Part shown: positions 56,049 to 64,000 of the stretch, one piece after another
Position numbering within the stretch: position 1 is the first letter of the stretch
Layout of the letters: every line of letters starts with the position of its first letter
NCBI RefSeq assembly: GCF_014863545.1
Contig: NZ_CP062260.1
Coordinates: forward strand, 6,225,501-6,289,500
Length of the DNA stretch: 64,000 bases
Direction of reading: 5' to 3'
Origin: Paenibacillus sp. JNUCC32
Lineage (GTDB): Bacteria > Bacillota > Bacilli > Paenibacillales > Paenibacillaceae
Notes under the pieces: generated by a model
Told to the model about the DNA's origin: nothing
What the model saw: the letters and a program-made list of their open reading frames with translations, nothing else
Databases searched by the model: none
Program-made: the position numbers and the translations under genes

Positions 56049-58508
56049 TTAGAATTGAAGATTAGCAAGCTGTTGAACATTATCCTTCGCATTCGGATCA
56101 ACTTGAGTTAATTTCTCCATAAGGGCATCATCGCTTAAGTTTTGCTTTTGCAATGCTGCCAGATACCAACGAACAATTTCCTGTTGGGTTGATTGCGAGA
56201 GATCTTCTTGTATGCCAAGCTTTAGTGCTTCCGAAGCCTGTTCTGGCTGATTCATCATGAAGTACATTTTACCTGCATGGAGAATCATATCGGGTGTATT
56301 TTCAAAAGGATTACCTTGGAATTGGCCTTCAGGTAATGTAGCTAAATGCTTGATACCTTCTTGTACTTTATCAAAGGCTGATGTTGCCGAATTAAAGTAC
56401 TTTTCTTTTCCGGCAGTATCCCCTTCACCTAAAGCTTTCATTCCCAGGTCATATCCTTTATTTATTATCTGCTCGTACCAATTGATATCCCATTTAAACT
56501 TGTAGGCATTATTGATAAGAATTTCATAAGCTTGTTCAGGCTGTTTGTTCATTTCATAACTCTTAACTAATTGATTCAGCATGGATTTGTTATGAGGCTC
56601 ATCTTCAAGAACTTGATTTAAGAGATTAGTAGATAGTTGGAAAAAGCCTTCATCCTGACTCTGTTGGTAAAGAGATTGATACAATGAGTTTAATAGAAGG
56701 ACGGATTCCGGGTGGCTAGGTCGAACGCTGAGATCTTTATCCAGTGGTGCCTTAATCTCTTCAAACGATGTACTAACCTGGACAATTTTTCGAGCCTCCA
56801 AACCAGCTTCAGCAGCCTGTACGTAACGGATAGAAGTAATTAGTAAAATAATAGAAGCAAGGCCTACAATAGCAGAGTAGATATTTCTTGCTGTCGAATC
56901 TTGCACATTCCATTTTTTAATTGGTTTGCTGTTCATTACGGATGCCATGCCGCCGAGTCCAAGGAACACAAGGATTCCCATGAACACGTAACTCATGTTA
57001 AAGTCCAAAATACTGTGAATCAATATTGACAGTACCAAGATGAGATATAGGAAGTGGCTGTTGCGTCCCTCATCATCAGTTTGAACGTACCCGCGGATGT
57101 ATTTATAGAAGATATACACAATGAATGACATAAATACTAGAAAGCCAATAAGACCAACCTCTATTAAGTATTGAAGGAAGAAGTTATGAGCCTGAGTACT
57201 TGTATAAGGGTTGTTCTGATACTGCTCATACAGTGAAGCCCAAGCGCCTCCGCCAGCACCGATAATAGGGTAGTCAGCCAGAACTTTCATGGCATCCTTG
57301 TAGAATGTCAACCGTTCAAGGACACTATGTTGGTTGAAGTTAATGTTTTCGAGCCGGACGCTTATATTTTGTGGCAATACATTTTTGAGATTGGTGCCGA
57401 TGAATAGGAATATCAGCAAGCCACCCAAAACTAAGGAACCGATGGGAATCCACATGTTGGAGGCTTTTTTAGTGGACCAATTGCTTAATGCTTTCTCCAG
57501 TTTTGGAGCAATGAAACTTTGAATGACCCATCCAAGAAGTCCTACAATAGCGGACGCACCGAGTAAAATGCCCCAACCTTTAAGGGCGCCACTGCTGCTG
57601 AAAGCTTCATTTAAACTCAAGCCCAGCTCTGTTACCGGTTTGGAAATGATCAGCGAAGCCACACCCGCTATACCGCAGTACAGTATCCACAATATTTGTT
57701 TAGCTGGCTTCAAGAATAGGAGCAGCAGAACAAATACTACGGGCAGCATGACCAGACCACCACGAGACAATGTTAACAACAGCGATACAATGATGGGTAC
57801 CAGCATAAAGCTGTGGAAGGCTTTGCCGTACCATTTTTTTGATTTCGTAGCGAAAAAGACTGCTGCAAATAAGAAAGCCATGAGAAAAGCAGCATAAGTA
57901 TTCGCGTATTGGAACACCGAGGTCAGACGGAGACCGTTAGAGTCAGTCATTACAGCATGAGTATATGTACCGTTTAGGACCGTGTTAGAAAACCATTTCG
58001 CAATGGTACCTGCAGTCTTGCCCTGGCCAAACCAATGAAGTAGACCGAAACCAACAATAAGATATGCTACGGCCATAATTGTATTTTGAATGATTCGGTT
58101 CCCTAACTTGTCACGGAGTACGTACAAGCCAATGATGAACATAATGGCATAAATACAATTTATGATGATCATATTCATGGCAAGACTATGGGAAGCGGCG
58201 CTGATGAGGGATAGTATGTAAGTTAGAGGCAGTAATAGCACACCAACAGCAAGCCAATCTCTTTCATCCTTGAGTTTGATTTGTTTATAGTATTGCGCTG
58301 TCCAAAGAAACATTAGGAGACATGCTAAAATAGCAGCCCAGAAGATTGGTTTCTCGAATTGCAACTCTTGACCATTGAATAGAGCCGTTTGGAATGGTGT
58401 CCATGTCAGAAACAAGATAATTCCTGATATTAACACCCAAAACAAAGCAGACTTCTTTCCTTCTATCCTCGACTCAGCGGCTTTTTTACCGTATACTGGA
58501 TTCGACAA
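56049..58508 (-). CDS. O-antigen ligase/polymerase family protein with C-terminal TPR region
   Basis: TTG 58508 is the better start: AAAAGGAG lies nine bases before it, and a minus-strand promoter (58543-58551) would start transcription downstream of the frame opening at 58541. 819 residues. Twelve or so hydrophobic segments occupy about 20-570 (FWVLISGIILFLTWTPFQTA, AKQILWILYCGIAGVASLII). The Wzy_C loop is visible around GAGGGAWASLYEQYQNNPYT, then AHNFFLQYLIEVGLIGFLVF. The last 250 residues are soluble and TPR-like (LNQVLEDEPHNKSMLNQLV, EQAYEILINNAYKFKWDI). The fold is that of polysaccharide polymerases and ligases. Base composition (one line sampled at 42% G+C) is between that of the core and the cluster. 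Confidence 0.88.
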   Translation of the reverse strand: MSNPVYGKKAAESRIEGKKSALFWVLISGIILFLTWTPFQTALFNGQELQFEKPIFWAAILACLLMFLWTAQYYKQIKLKDERDWLAVGVLLLPLTYILSLISAASHSLAMNMIIINCIYAIMFIIGLYVLRDKLGNRIIQNTIMAVAYLIVGFGLLHWFGQGKTAGTIAKWFSNTVLNGTYTHAVMTDSNGLRLTSVFQYANTYAAFLMAFLFAAVFFATKSKKWYGKAFHSFMLVPIIVSLLLTLSRGGLVMLPVVFVLLLLFLKPAKQILWILYCGIAGVASLIISKPVTELGLSLNEAFSSSGALKGWGILLGASAIVGLLGWVIQSFIAPKLEKALSNWSTKKASNMWIPIGSLVLGGLLIFLFIGTNLKNVLPQNISVRLENINFNQHSVLERLTFYKDAMKVLADYPIIGAGGGAWASLYEQYQNNPYTSTQAHNFFLQYLIEVGLIGFLVFMSFIVYIFYKYIRGYVQTDDEGRNSHFLYLILVLSILIHSILDFNMSYVFMGILVFLGLGGMASVMNSKPIKKWNVQDSTARNIYSAIVGLASIILLITSIRYVQAAEAGLEARKIVQVSTSFEEIKAPLDKDLSVRPSHPESVLLLNSLYQSLYQQSQDEGFFQLSTNLLNQVLEDEPHNKSMLNQLVKSYEMNKQPEQAYEILINNAYKFKWDINWYEQIINKGYDLGMKALGEGDTAGKEKYFNSATSAFDKVQEGIKHLATLPEGQFQGNPFENTPDMILHAGKMYFMMNQPEQASEALKLGIQEDLSQSTQQEIVRWYLAALQKQNLSDDALMEKLTQVDPNAKDNVQQLANLQF

Positions 58509-58542
58509 CGTATTTAGCTCCTTTTCTTGTAGATACGACAAT

Positions 58543-58551
58543 ATTTTAGCA
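58543..58551 (-). promoter_or_regulatory. Extended -10 promoter of the O-antigen-ligase gene
   Basis: On the minus strand it reads TGCTAAAAT. Transcription would begin near 58536. The -35 is weak. Confidence 0.4.
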
Positions 58552-58631
58552 TAATGACTTGAAGGGAGCTAGGGAACACGTATCTTTCTTAGAAGAGAAG
58601 AAAAAAAAGTACAATCATGCGAGGGAAAAGA

Positions 58632-59420
58632 ATGGACAATCATATCAAGAAGTATCTAATGAATTTTATGAAGTATAGAGATTTGCTGAAATTGCTTGTA
58701 ATAAAAGATATTAAGATAAAATATAAAAGATCAATTCTAGGAATTCTCTGGAGTGTTTTAAATCCATTATTGACCATGATAATCATAACCTTAGTTTTCC
58801 AAGAACTTTTTAAATTTAATATAGAGAATTTTGCTGCTTATGTGATAAGTGGACAAGTTCTGTTTACTTTTTTTTCTGAAGCGACCTCACTAGCAATGTC
58901 TTCAATATACTCATCTGGTCAAATAATTAAGAAGGTTTACATACCCAAGTATATATTTCCGGTATCTAAAGTCCTGTACTCATTAGTTAATATGTGCCTT
59001 GCATTTTTAGCGGTATTAATAGTGTGTATACTAACTGGAGTTAAACTAGAATTTACAGTAATTTTTAGTTTGTTTTCATTTATATATGTTTTCTTTTTTA
59101 GTTTAGGCATGGGGCTTATTCTCTGTAGTATAGTAGTTTTTTTTAGAGATATTGAGCATATTTACGGAATATTACTGACTGCGTGGATGTATGCGACACC
59201 TATAATATATCCAATGGATATTATGCCTGATAAATATATGGTTTTAATGTATGCTAACCCAATCTATTATTTCCTAACACATTTTAGAGAGTCACTTCTA
59301 TATGGACATATCCCTCCATTAGAATTGAACTTACAATGTGCAGGGTATGCAATTTCTACTCTATTATTTGGCTTATATCTATTCAAGAAAAAACAAGATA
59401 AGTTCATTTTATATATTTAA
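58632..59420 (+). CDS. ABC-2 type polysaccharide export permease (Wzm-like)
   Basis: ATG 58632 is preferred because GAGGGA (58621-58626) lies before it; ATG 58617 adds five residues. 262 residues with six membrane segments, starting SILGILWSVLNPLLTMIIIT and including VPIYPMD-type periplasmic motifs (MYATPIIYPMDIMPDKYMVL). The arrangement is that of TagG/Wzm permeases for teichoic acid or O-antigen. The G+C content is very low (one sampled 60-base line: 15%). It is followed by its ATPase after 15 bases. Confidence 0.93.
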   Translation: MDNHIKKYLMNFMKYRDLLKLLVIKDIKIKYKRSILGILWSVLNPLLTMIIITLVFQELFKFNIENFAAYVISGQVLFTFFSEATSLAMSSIYSSGQIIKKVYIPKYIFPVSKVLYSLVNMCLAFLAVLIVCILTGVKLEFTVIFSLFSFIYVFFFSLGMGLILCSIVVFFRDIEHIYGILLTAWMYATPIIYPMDIMPDKYMVLMYANPIYYFLTHFRESLLYGHIPPLELNLQCAGYAISTLLFGLYLFKKKQDKFILYI

Positions 59421-59435
59421 GGAGATCCTTTCTAC

Positions 59436-60182
59436 ATGAATGATATAAATAGTACTCTTATTGAAATAGAACAAGTGTCGATGTGTTTTAATATGACGAC
59501 TGAGAGGATAACTACTTTTAAAGAGTTTTTTATAAAAAAAATTAAAGGGCAAATAGCATATACAAAGTTCTGGGCACTCAAAGATGTAAGCTTTAAAATT
59601 TACAAAGGGGAGCTTTTTGGTATTCTGGGACTGAATGGAGCTGGGAAAAGTACTTTACTTAAGGTTGTGGCAGGGGTATTAAAACCAACCAATGGAAAAG
59701 TTTCTGTATTCGGATCAATGGCACCCCTTATTGAATTAGGAGCGGGATTTGATCCTGAGCTAACAGCGCGAGAGAATATTTATCTCAACGGAGCAGTGCT
59801 TGGTTATAGTAAAAAAGAAATGAATTCTAAATTTGCAGAGATAGTTGAATTTTCTGAACTTGAAAATTTTATCGATGTACCGGTGAAAAATTTCTCCTCA
59901 GGTATGTATGCAAGGTTAGGCTTCGCGATAGCTACAGCTACAACACCAGATATATTAATTGTTGATGAAATATTGTCCGTAGGGGACTTTAAATTTCAGC
60001 AAAAATGCGAGGCTAAGATTAACGAAATGGTAGATAATGGTACAAGTGTTTTATTAGTCTCGCATTCTATTGACCAAATTAGAAACTTGTGCAGCAGAGG
60101 AGTAATCCTTGAAAACGGAAATATGATTAAGATGGGTGAAGTTTCTGAGCTTTGTGATTTTTATTATTCAAAGTATAATTAA
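59436..60182 (+). CDS. ABC polysaccharide export ATPase (Wzt/TagH-like, short)
   Basis: 248 residues. Walker A is GILGLNGAGKSTLLKVVAG, the signature is NFSSGMYARLGFAIATATTP, and Walker B is ILIVDEILSVGD. The N-terminal extension before the first strand (TTFKEFFIKKIKGQ) is typical of Wzt and TagH. The protein stops after the nucleotide domain and lacks the C-terminal carbohydrate-binding domain of E. coli Wzt, so substrate choice must lie elsewhere. AAGGAGAT lies 11 bases before ATG 59436. Confidence 0.94.
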   Translation: MNDINSTLIEIEQVSMCFNMTTERITTFKEFFIKKIKGQIAYTKFWALKDVSFKIYKGELFGILGLNGAGKSTLLKVVAGVLKPTNGKVSVFGSMAPLIELGAGFDPELTARENIYLNGAVLGYSKKEMNSKFAEIVEFSELENFIDVPVKNFSSGMYARLGFAIATATTPDILIVDEILSVGDFKFQQKCEAKINEMVDNGTSVLLVSHSIDQIRNLCSRGVILENGNMIKMGEVSELCDFYYSKYN

Positions 60183-60209
60183 TCCTCAAAAATTTGTGGA
60201 AGGTATTTT

Positions 60210-61076
60210 ATGAATATAAAAAATATATATTATGCATTTATTAAGTACTTTATTAGGTTTAAGACTAAAGTTAATGTGAAACAGATTGTAACAATGAGAT
60301 CAATAAATTGGTATGGAGAATGGATCGACAAGAATGAAAAATATTCCATGGAAGAAATCTCTAGGGAATGTGAAAGGTTTATTTACAAACCTTTAATATC
60401 GATATTAGTTCCGGTATACAATGTCAAAGAAAGTTATTTGAGAGAATGTCTTGATTCCGTCTGCAATCAAGTTTATAACAATTGGGAACTTTGTATAGCT
60501 GATGATAATTCATCTGAAAAGTATATTAAAGAAATTTTAGAGGAATACAGAAATAAAGATCCTCGAATAAAGGTGGCTTATAGAGAAGTCAATGGTAATA
60601 TCTCGGCATGTAGTAACACTGCGCTTTCACTAGCAGATGGGGACTTTGTTGCGTTGCTGGACAATGACGATATACTATCGCCTGTTGCTTTATATGAGGT
60701 AGTGTCGAAATTAAACGATTCATCAGATATTGATGTGATTTACAGTGATGAGGATAAGCTATTGGATGGGAAGAGAGTCCAACCATTTTTCAAAAAAAAA
60801 TGGAATATTAATTTGCTTAGTTCAGTTAATTTTATATGCCACTTTGTTGTGTATAGAATATCACTAGTACGCAGAGTTGGTGGTTTTAGAATAGGATACG
60901 AGGGGGCACAGGATTGGGATTTGGCCATCAGAATTACGAATTTAACAGATAAAATTGCACATATACCAAAAATGCTTTATCATTGGCGGATTTCAACTAC
61001 GTCTACTTCTGGAGGAGAGGGTAACAAACCGTATATTAAAGAAGTTCAGGATAGAATGTTGAAGAGTCATTTTTAG
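60210..61076 (+). CDS. Family 2 glycosyltransferase (GT-A fold)
   Basis: 288 residues. GT2 start PLISILVPVYNVKESYLREC, donor segments CIADDNSSEKYIKEIL and the metal motif LDNDD (in DGDFVALLDNDDILSPVALY), acceptor EDKLLDGKRVQPFFKKKWN and the late QDWDLAIRITN are visible. An N-terminal extension of about 60 residues precedes the fold. The end (RMLKSHF) is short compared with many GT2 proteins, perhaps truncated. It probably adds one sugar to the polymer exported by the ABC system. GGAAGG lies before ATG 60210. Confidence 0.92.
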   Translation: MNIKNIYYAFIKYFIRFKTKVNVKQIVTMRSINWYGEWIDKNEKYSMEEISRECERFIYKPLISILVPVYNVKESYLRECLDSVCNQVYNNWELCIADDNSSEKYIKEILEEYRNKDPRIKVAYREVNGNISACSNTALSLADGDFVALLDNDDILSPVALYEVVSKLNDSSDIDVIYSDEDKLLDGKRVQPFFKKKWNINLLSSVNFICHFVVYRISLVRRVGGFRIGYEGAQDWDLAIRITNLTDKIAHIPKMLYHWRISTTSTSGGEGNKPYIKEVQDRMLKSHF

Positions 61077-61098
61077 ATAATAATAGGGGATGATTTTT

Positions 61099-63315
61099 TT
61101 GGGTATATCAATATTAATTAATAAGTCAATGGCTACTATAAAATATGAAGGTGTATCTGCATTTATGAAGAAATCTCTAAATTATACTAAAAGGAGATTA
61201 TTGAAAGTTCAACAACCTTCAACGTACCATTTCAAAGATATACTTTTCATAAATGGTTGTGCTCTTCCACACCCACAACGTTATAGGGTGGATCATCAGA
61301 TTGAACAATTACATTATAATGGCTATTCATGTGATAAGGTTTATTTTGAGGAAGTAACATCGGAAATGGCGAAATATTACAGGGCATTTGTGTTTTTTCG
61401 CTGTCCCTTTACAGAAGAAGTAGGGGAATTAATTCAACGAGCTAAATATTTTAACAAAAAGGTTTTTTTTGATGTTGATGACCTCGTTATTGATCAAAAG
61501 TATGTAAAAGATGTAAAGTATCTCAACACAATGAGTAGTTCCGAGTTGGATTTATATCTTGAAGGTGTAGAACGCCATAAGAAAACTCTTTTAATGTGCG
61601 ATTATGCATTAACCACAACGAGTAGGCTTGCTAAGGAATTAAGTAATTATGTTGAGGAGGTGTATATAAATCGTAACGTAGCATCTGACCAGATGATAGA
61701 GTTATCTAATAGGGCACTAGCTAACCAAACCGATCGGTCTTCTGATAAAGTTATATTAGGTTATTTTAGTGGAAGCATAACACATAATGAGGATTTTGAG
61801 CTGATTTTAGAAGTTTTAGAAAAGATATTCATTAGATATAGTAACGTTTTCCTTAAAGTGGTGGGCATACTTGATATACCCGAAAAATTAGAGGTGTTTA
61901 AGGATAGAATCATTATTGAAAAATTTACGGATTGGACAAAACTTCCTGAGATTATTTCTAGCGTTGATATAAACCTAGCTCCCCTTGTTAATAACGTCTT
62001 CAATGAGGCGAAATCTGAAAATAAATGGACAGAAGCGGCTTTAGTAAAAATCCCAACTGTTGCCAGTGGTGTGGGGGCCTTTAAAGAAGTCATCAACCAC
62101 AAGGTCAATGGAATCTTATGTGATAACTCACAAGAATGGTTTGAGAATTTGGAAATGCTTATTAAAGATGAAAAATATAGGATTAAACTTGGTGAATACG
62201 CTCATAAAGATGTAATGCATGGATGGACAACATCAAGTACGGGGTATAGATTACTGGATTTTATAGAATCAAAATTGAATGATAATGTGGCTTTTGTGTT
62301 ACCTTCAACAAAAATTAGTGGAGGGGTTAATGTAGTAATTAAACACTGTAACATTCTTCGAGCTGAAGGCATAGATGTAACAGTAATCTCTATGAGTGAA
62401 GATGATGAGAACATAGTTAATAAAGATGGAGAAGTAAATGTTATTTCGTATTATGCTCATTCGTTTCATGGGTTATTTAGAAAGTGTGTTGCGACTCTTT
62501 GGACAACAACAAATTTTTTGAATACTTATCCAAAGATTAGAGATAAGTATTATTTAGTGCAAAGCTATGAGACTAATTTTTATGAGCCTGGAAACCACAT
62601 GAGAATATGGGCAAATTTGACTTACAACTATTTTTCTGAAATTAAGTATATAACCATCTCCAAATGGTGTGAGTCTTGGCTTAAAGATCACTTCAAAAAA
62701 GAAGTGAAATACGCACCGAATGGAATTGATCTAAGCTTGTTCGCTTTTAAAGAGAGGACACATTATGGTAAAATAAGGATTCTCATAGAAGGCAGTTCAA
62801 GCGATCGGAATAAAAACGTAGATGAGAGTTTTATGATTACTAATCAACTCGATCGTGGAAAATATGAAATTTGGTATCTAACCTATGATGATAAGCCCAA
62901 GAGTTGGTATGTTATAGACAAGTTTCTACATAAAGTTCCATATGACGAAGTTAGTGATGTATATTCACAATGCGATATTTTGCTGAAATCTAGTCGGTTG
63001 GAAAGTTTCTCCTACCCCCCTCTTGAAATGATGGCAACCGGAGGAGTTTCGATAGTTGCTCCTAATGAGGGGAATTTAGAATACTTAATTCATAATGTAA
63101 ACTGCTTATTATATGAGCCAGGAAATATACAGAACGCTTTAGAAATGATAGAGATTGTTTGTACAAATGAAGAACTAAGGAAGAAAATTATAGCGAATGG
63201 CTTGAAAACAGTTAAGGAAAGAGAATGGAGTAAAATTAAATATGAGGTGCTAGAATTGTATGATTTTCATAAGAAAGTAACTAATGGTGATTATTATGAA
63301 CAAAAATCGAGCTAA
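61099..63315 (+). CDS. Two-module glycosyltransferase (tandem GT4-like domains)
   Basis: 738 residues from TTG 61099 (AGGGGA eight bases before; ATG 61090 directly abuts the AGGGG). The first half (about 45-380) contains a GT4-like Rossmann fold with VILGYFSGSITHNEDFELIL, DWTKLPEIISSVDINLAPLV and SENKWTEAALVKIPTVASGV, the donor-site motif. The second half (about 390-738) starts afresh with VAFVLPSTKISGGVNVVIKH and has WCESWLKDHFKKEVKYAPNG and the donor site SSRLESFSYPPLEMMATGG, resembling rhamnosyltransferase WsaF. Two transferase sites in one chain could add consecutive sugars. Overlaps the next gene by 20 bases. Confidence 0.9.
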   Translation: MGISILINKSMATIKYEGVSAFMKKSLNYTKRRLLKVQQPSTYHFKDILFINGCALPHPQRYRVDHQIEQLHYNGYSCDKVYFEEVTSEMAKYYRAFVFFRCPFTEEVGELIQRAKYFNKKVFFDVDDLVIDQKYVKDVKYLNTMSSSELDLYLEGVERHKKTLLMCDYALTTTSRLAKELSNYVEEVYINRNVASDQMIELSNRALANQTDRSSDKVILGYFSGSITHNEDFELILEVLEKIFIRYSNVFLKVVGILDIPEKLEVFKDRIIIEKFTDWTKLPEIISSVDINLAPLVNNVFNEAKSENKWTEAALVKIPTVASGVGAFKEVINHKVNGILCDNSQEWFENLEMLIKDEKYRIKLGEYAHKDVMHGWTTSSTGYRLLDFIESKLNDNVAFVLPSTKISGGVNVVIKHCNILRAEGIDVTVISMSEDDENIVNKDGEVNVISYYAHSFHGLFRKCVATLWTTTNFLNTYPKIRDKYYLVQSYETNFYEPGNHMRIWANLTYNYFSEIKYITISKWCESWLKDHFKKEVKYAPNGIDLSLFAFKERTHYGKIRILIEGSSSDRNKNVDESFMITNQLDRGKYEIWYLTYDDKPKSWYVIDKFLHKVPYDEVSDVYSQCDILLKSSRLESFSYPPLEMMATGGVSIVAPNEGNLEYLIHNVNCLLYEPGNIQNALEMIEIVCTNEELRKKIIANGLKTVKEREWSKIKYEVLELYDFHKKVTNGDYYEQKSS

Positions 63316-63844
63316 TCGTCTGTTTCCACTAGTTGTAATTCTAATCATATTAGTATATGTGTATGGAAGTAACATTGGTAAAGTTCAACCTATTCTAGAT
63401 CAATCCATTGGGAATCACAACGTAGGGGAAATCACTGATGGGACTGAAATTACACAATCCTTTTATTCACCAGTAAATAATGTAAGTGGGATTTCTGTTA
63501 AATTAGGAACTTATATGAGACAGAACAAAGGGAAACTAACTATAGGAATCAAGAGTTACGATAACAATCGAATTATTTATTCGACCACAGTTAAAGCCGA
63601 GAGTATTATTGATAATAATTATTTTGATTATCGTTTTCCACCTATAAAAAATTCTAAAGACAACAAGTATAATTTATTTATTTATTCGGAGGGCAGCTCT
63701 AATGGCGATTCAATAACTGCCTACATCTCCAATCAGAATATATATAAACATGGGAATTTATATATTAATGGCTCTGAACTGCAAGGAGAACTTGTCTTTA
63801 AAGTTCATTACAATAAAACATTATTTAACTTGATTGGTTTGTAG
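63296..63844 (+). CDS. Membrane-anchored protein with a beta-rich extracellular domain, unknown
   Basis: ATG 63296 has GGTGA five bases before; ATG 63284 is also in frame. 182 residues. One hydrophobic segment (LFPLVVILIILVYVYGSNIG) near the N-terminus is followed by about 150 residues rich in alternating beta pattern (ITQSFYSPVNNVSGISVKLG, then TYMRQNKGKLTIGIKSYD and ITAYISNQN). I recall similar domains next to or within polysaccharide membrane proteins of the DUF2142 type, but cannot name a family. It overlaps the preceding gene by 20 bases and the next gene follows after 43. Confidence 0.75.
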   Translation: MNKNRANRLFPLVVILIILVYVYGSNIGKVQPILDQSIGNHNVGEITDGTEITQSFYSPVNNVSGISVKLGTYMRQNKGKLTIGIKSYDNNRIIYSTTVKAESIIDNNYFDYRFPPIKNSKDNKYNLFIYSEGSSNGDSITAYISNQNIYKHGNLYINGSELQGELVFKVHYNKTLFNLIGL

Positions 63845-63887
63845 AACGAAATGACTTTCCCTATGGTTCAGAAGGTGGTTAACAGAA

Positions 63888-64000
63888 ATGGAAGCTACAA
63901 GAGATATTCATATTAAGGGTTTGACCATAGAACAACATTTTATGAAATTGCTGATTGTGTTTGGGCTGTTGTTTGTTTTTATTGTTCCTCCTTTTCAAAT
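63888..64000 (+). CDS. DUF2142-like membrane protein, 3' end outside the window
   Basis: An open frame from ATG 63888, preceded by GAAGGTGG, runs off the right edge. The 37 visible residues include a hydrophobic segment ending VFIVPPFQ (in the stretch LLIVFGLLFVFIVPPFQ), which resembles the opening of DUF2142 proteins (their PPFQVPDE signature would come next). These are predicted multi-membrane-segment proteins in cell-surface polysaccharide loci. The assignment rests on a short stretch. Confidence 0.55.
   Translation, partial: MEATRDIHIKGLTIEQHFMKLLIVFGLLFVFIVPPFQ

Noticed and set aside
60210..61110. Frameshift splitting a single GT2-GT4 gene
   Set aside because: The GT2 stop and GT4 start are in different frames, but the second gene has its own AGGGG site and TTG, and the GT2 fold is essentially complete; two genes are simpler.
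1..64000. tRNA, rRNA, CRISPR array, prophage or insertion sequence
   Set aside because: No repeat-spacer pattern, transposase, integrase, structural RNA gene or terminal repeat pair was seen.

Overview
The window looks like chromosomal DNA of a Paenibacillus-type member of the Bacillales. Supporting signs are gene orders shared with Bacillus (hpf-secA-prfB; argCJBDF plus argGH; ftsEX, an EnvC-like factor, ctpB and minJ; uvrB-uvrA), strong AGGAGG-type ribosome binding sites, frequent TTG starts, rho-independent terminators, a +1 programmed frameshift in prfB and Gram-positive surface proteins (SLH domain, VanW family, copper-amine-oxidase N-domain). I saw no rRNA, tRNA, CRISPR array, prophage or insertion sequence. 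The left 56 kb has ordinary base composition (one sampled line in argF is 60% G+C). From about 58.6 kb to the right end it falls sharply (one sampled line in the ABC permease is 15% G+C).

Layout. 1-6.2 kb: ribosome hibernation factor (cut by the left edge), SecA, release factor 2 and a YitT-family membrane protein. 6.2-7.5 kb: a secreted protein and a GNAT acetyltransferase, divergent. 7.5-16.6 kb: arginine biosynthesis genes argC, J, B, D, F, G and H, which take glutamate to arginine by the cyclic acetyl-recycling route. 16.7-21.0 kb: an esterase, two adjacent bactofilin-like genes and a VanW-family protein. 21.2-27.1 kb: a division and cell-wall cluster (FtsEX, its likely M23 partner, an S41 protease and MinJ). 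27.2-32.6 kb: a LiaSR/DesKR-type two-component system divergent from a three-gene ABC-2 exporter. 32.8-34.4 kb: a MotA/MotB stator pair. 34.6-39.7 kb: uvrB-uvrA behind a good promoter and a candidate LexA box. 40-45.3 kb: an SLH/FnIII surface protein, a small membrane protein, an HtrA-like protease and a secreted copper-amine-oxidase-N protein that overlaps it by one base. 45.4-48.9 kb: a TetM-like ribosomal-protection GTPase convergent with an MFS exporter. 49.4-53.7 kb: a DNA-alkylation-repair HEAT protein and an RlhA-type U32 protein, separated by a highly structured gene-free stretch. 53.7-56 kb: an acyltransferase and UDP-glucose pyrophosphorylase. 56 kb to the end: a surface-polysaccharide locus with an O-antigen-ligase/TPR protein, a Wzm/Wzt-like ABC exporter, a GT2 glycosyltransferase, a two-module GT4 protein, a membrane-anchored unknown protein and the start of a DUF2142-like membrane protein.

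How it fits together. Most of the window is core metabolism and cell-cycle machinery. The accessory material is the drug-resistance-like pair at 45-49 kb and the AT-rich polysaccharide cluster at the right, which starts directly after galU, whose UDP-glucose would feed it. No wholly new system is evident. The points most worth checking are the structured RNA candidate at 50.7-50.94 kb, the long hairpin upstream of prfB, the operator-like inverted repeats between divergent genes, and the right-hand locus with its unusual GT4-GT4 protein and short Wzt.
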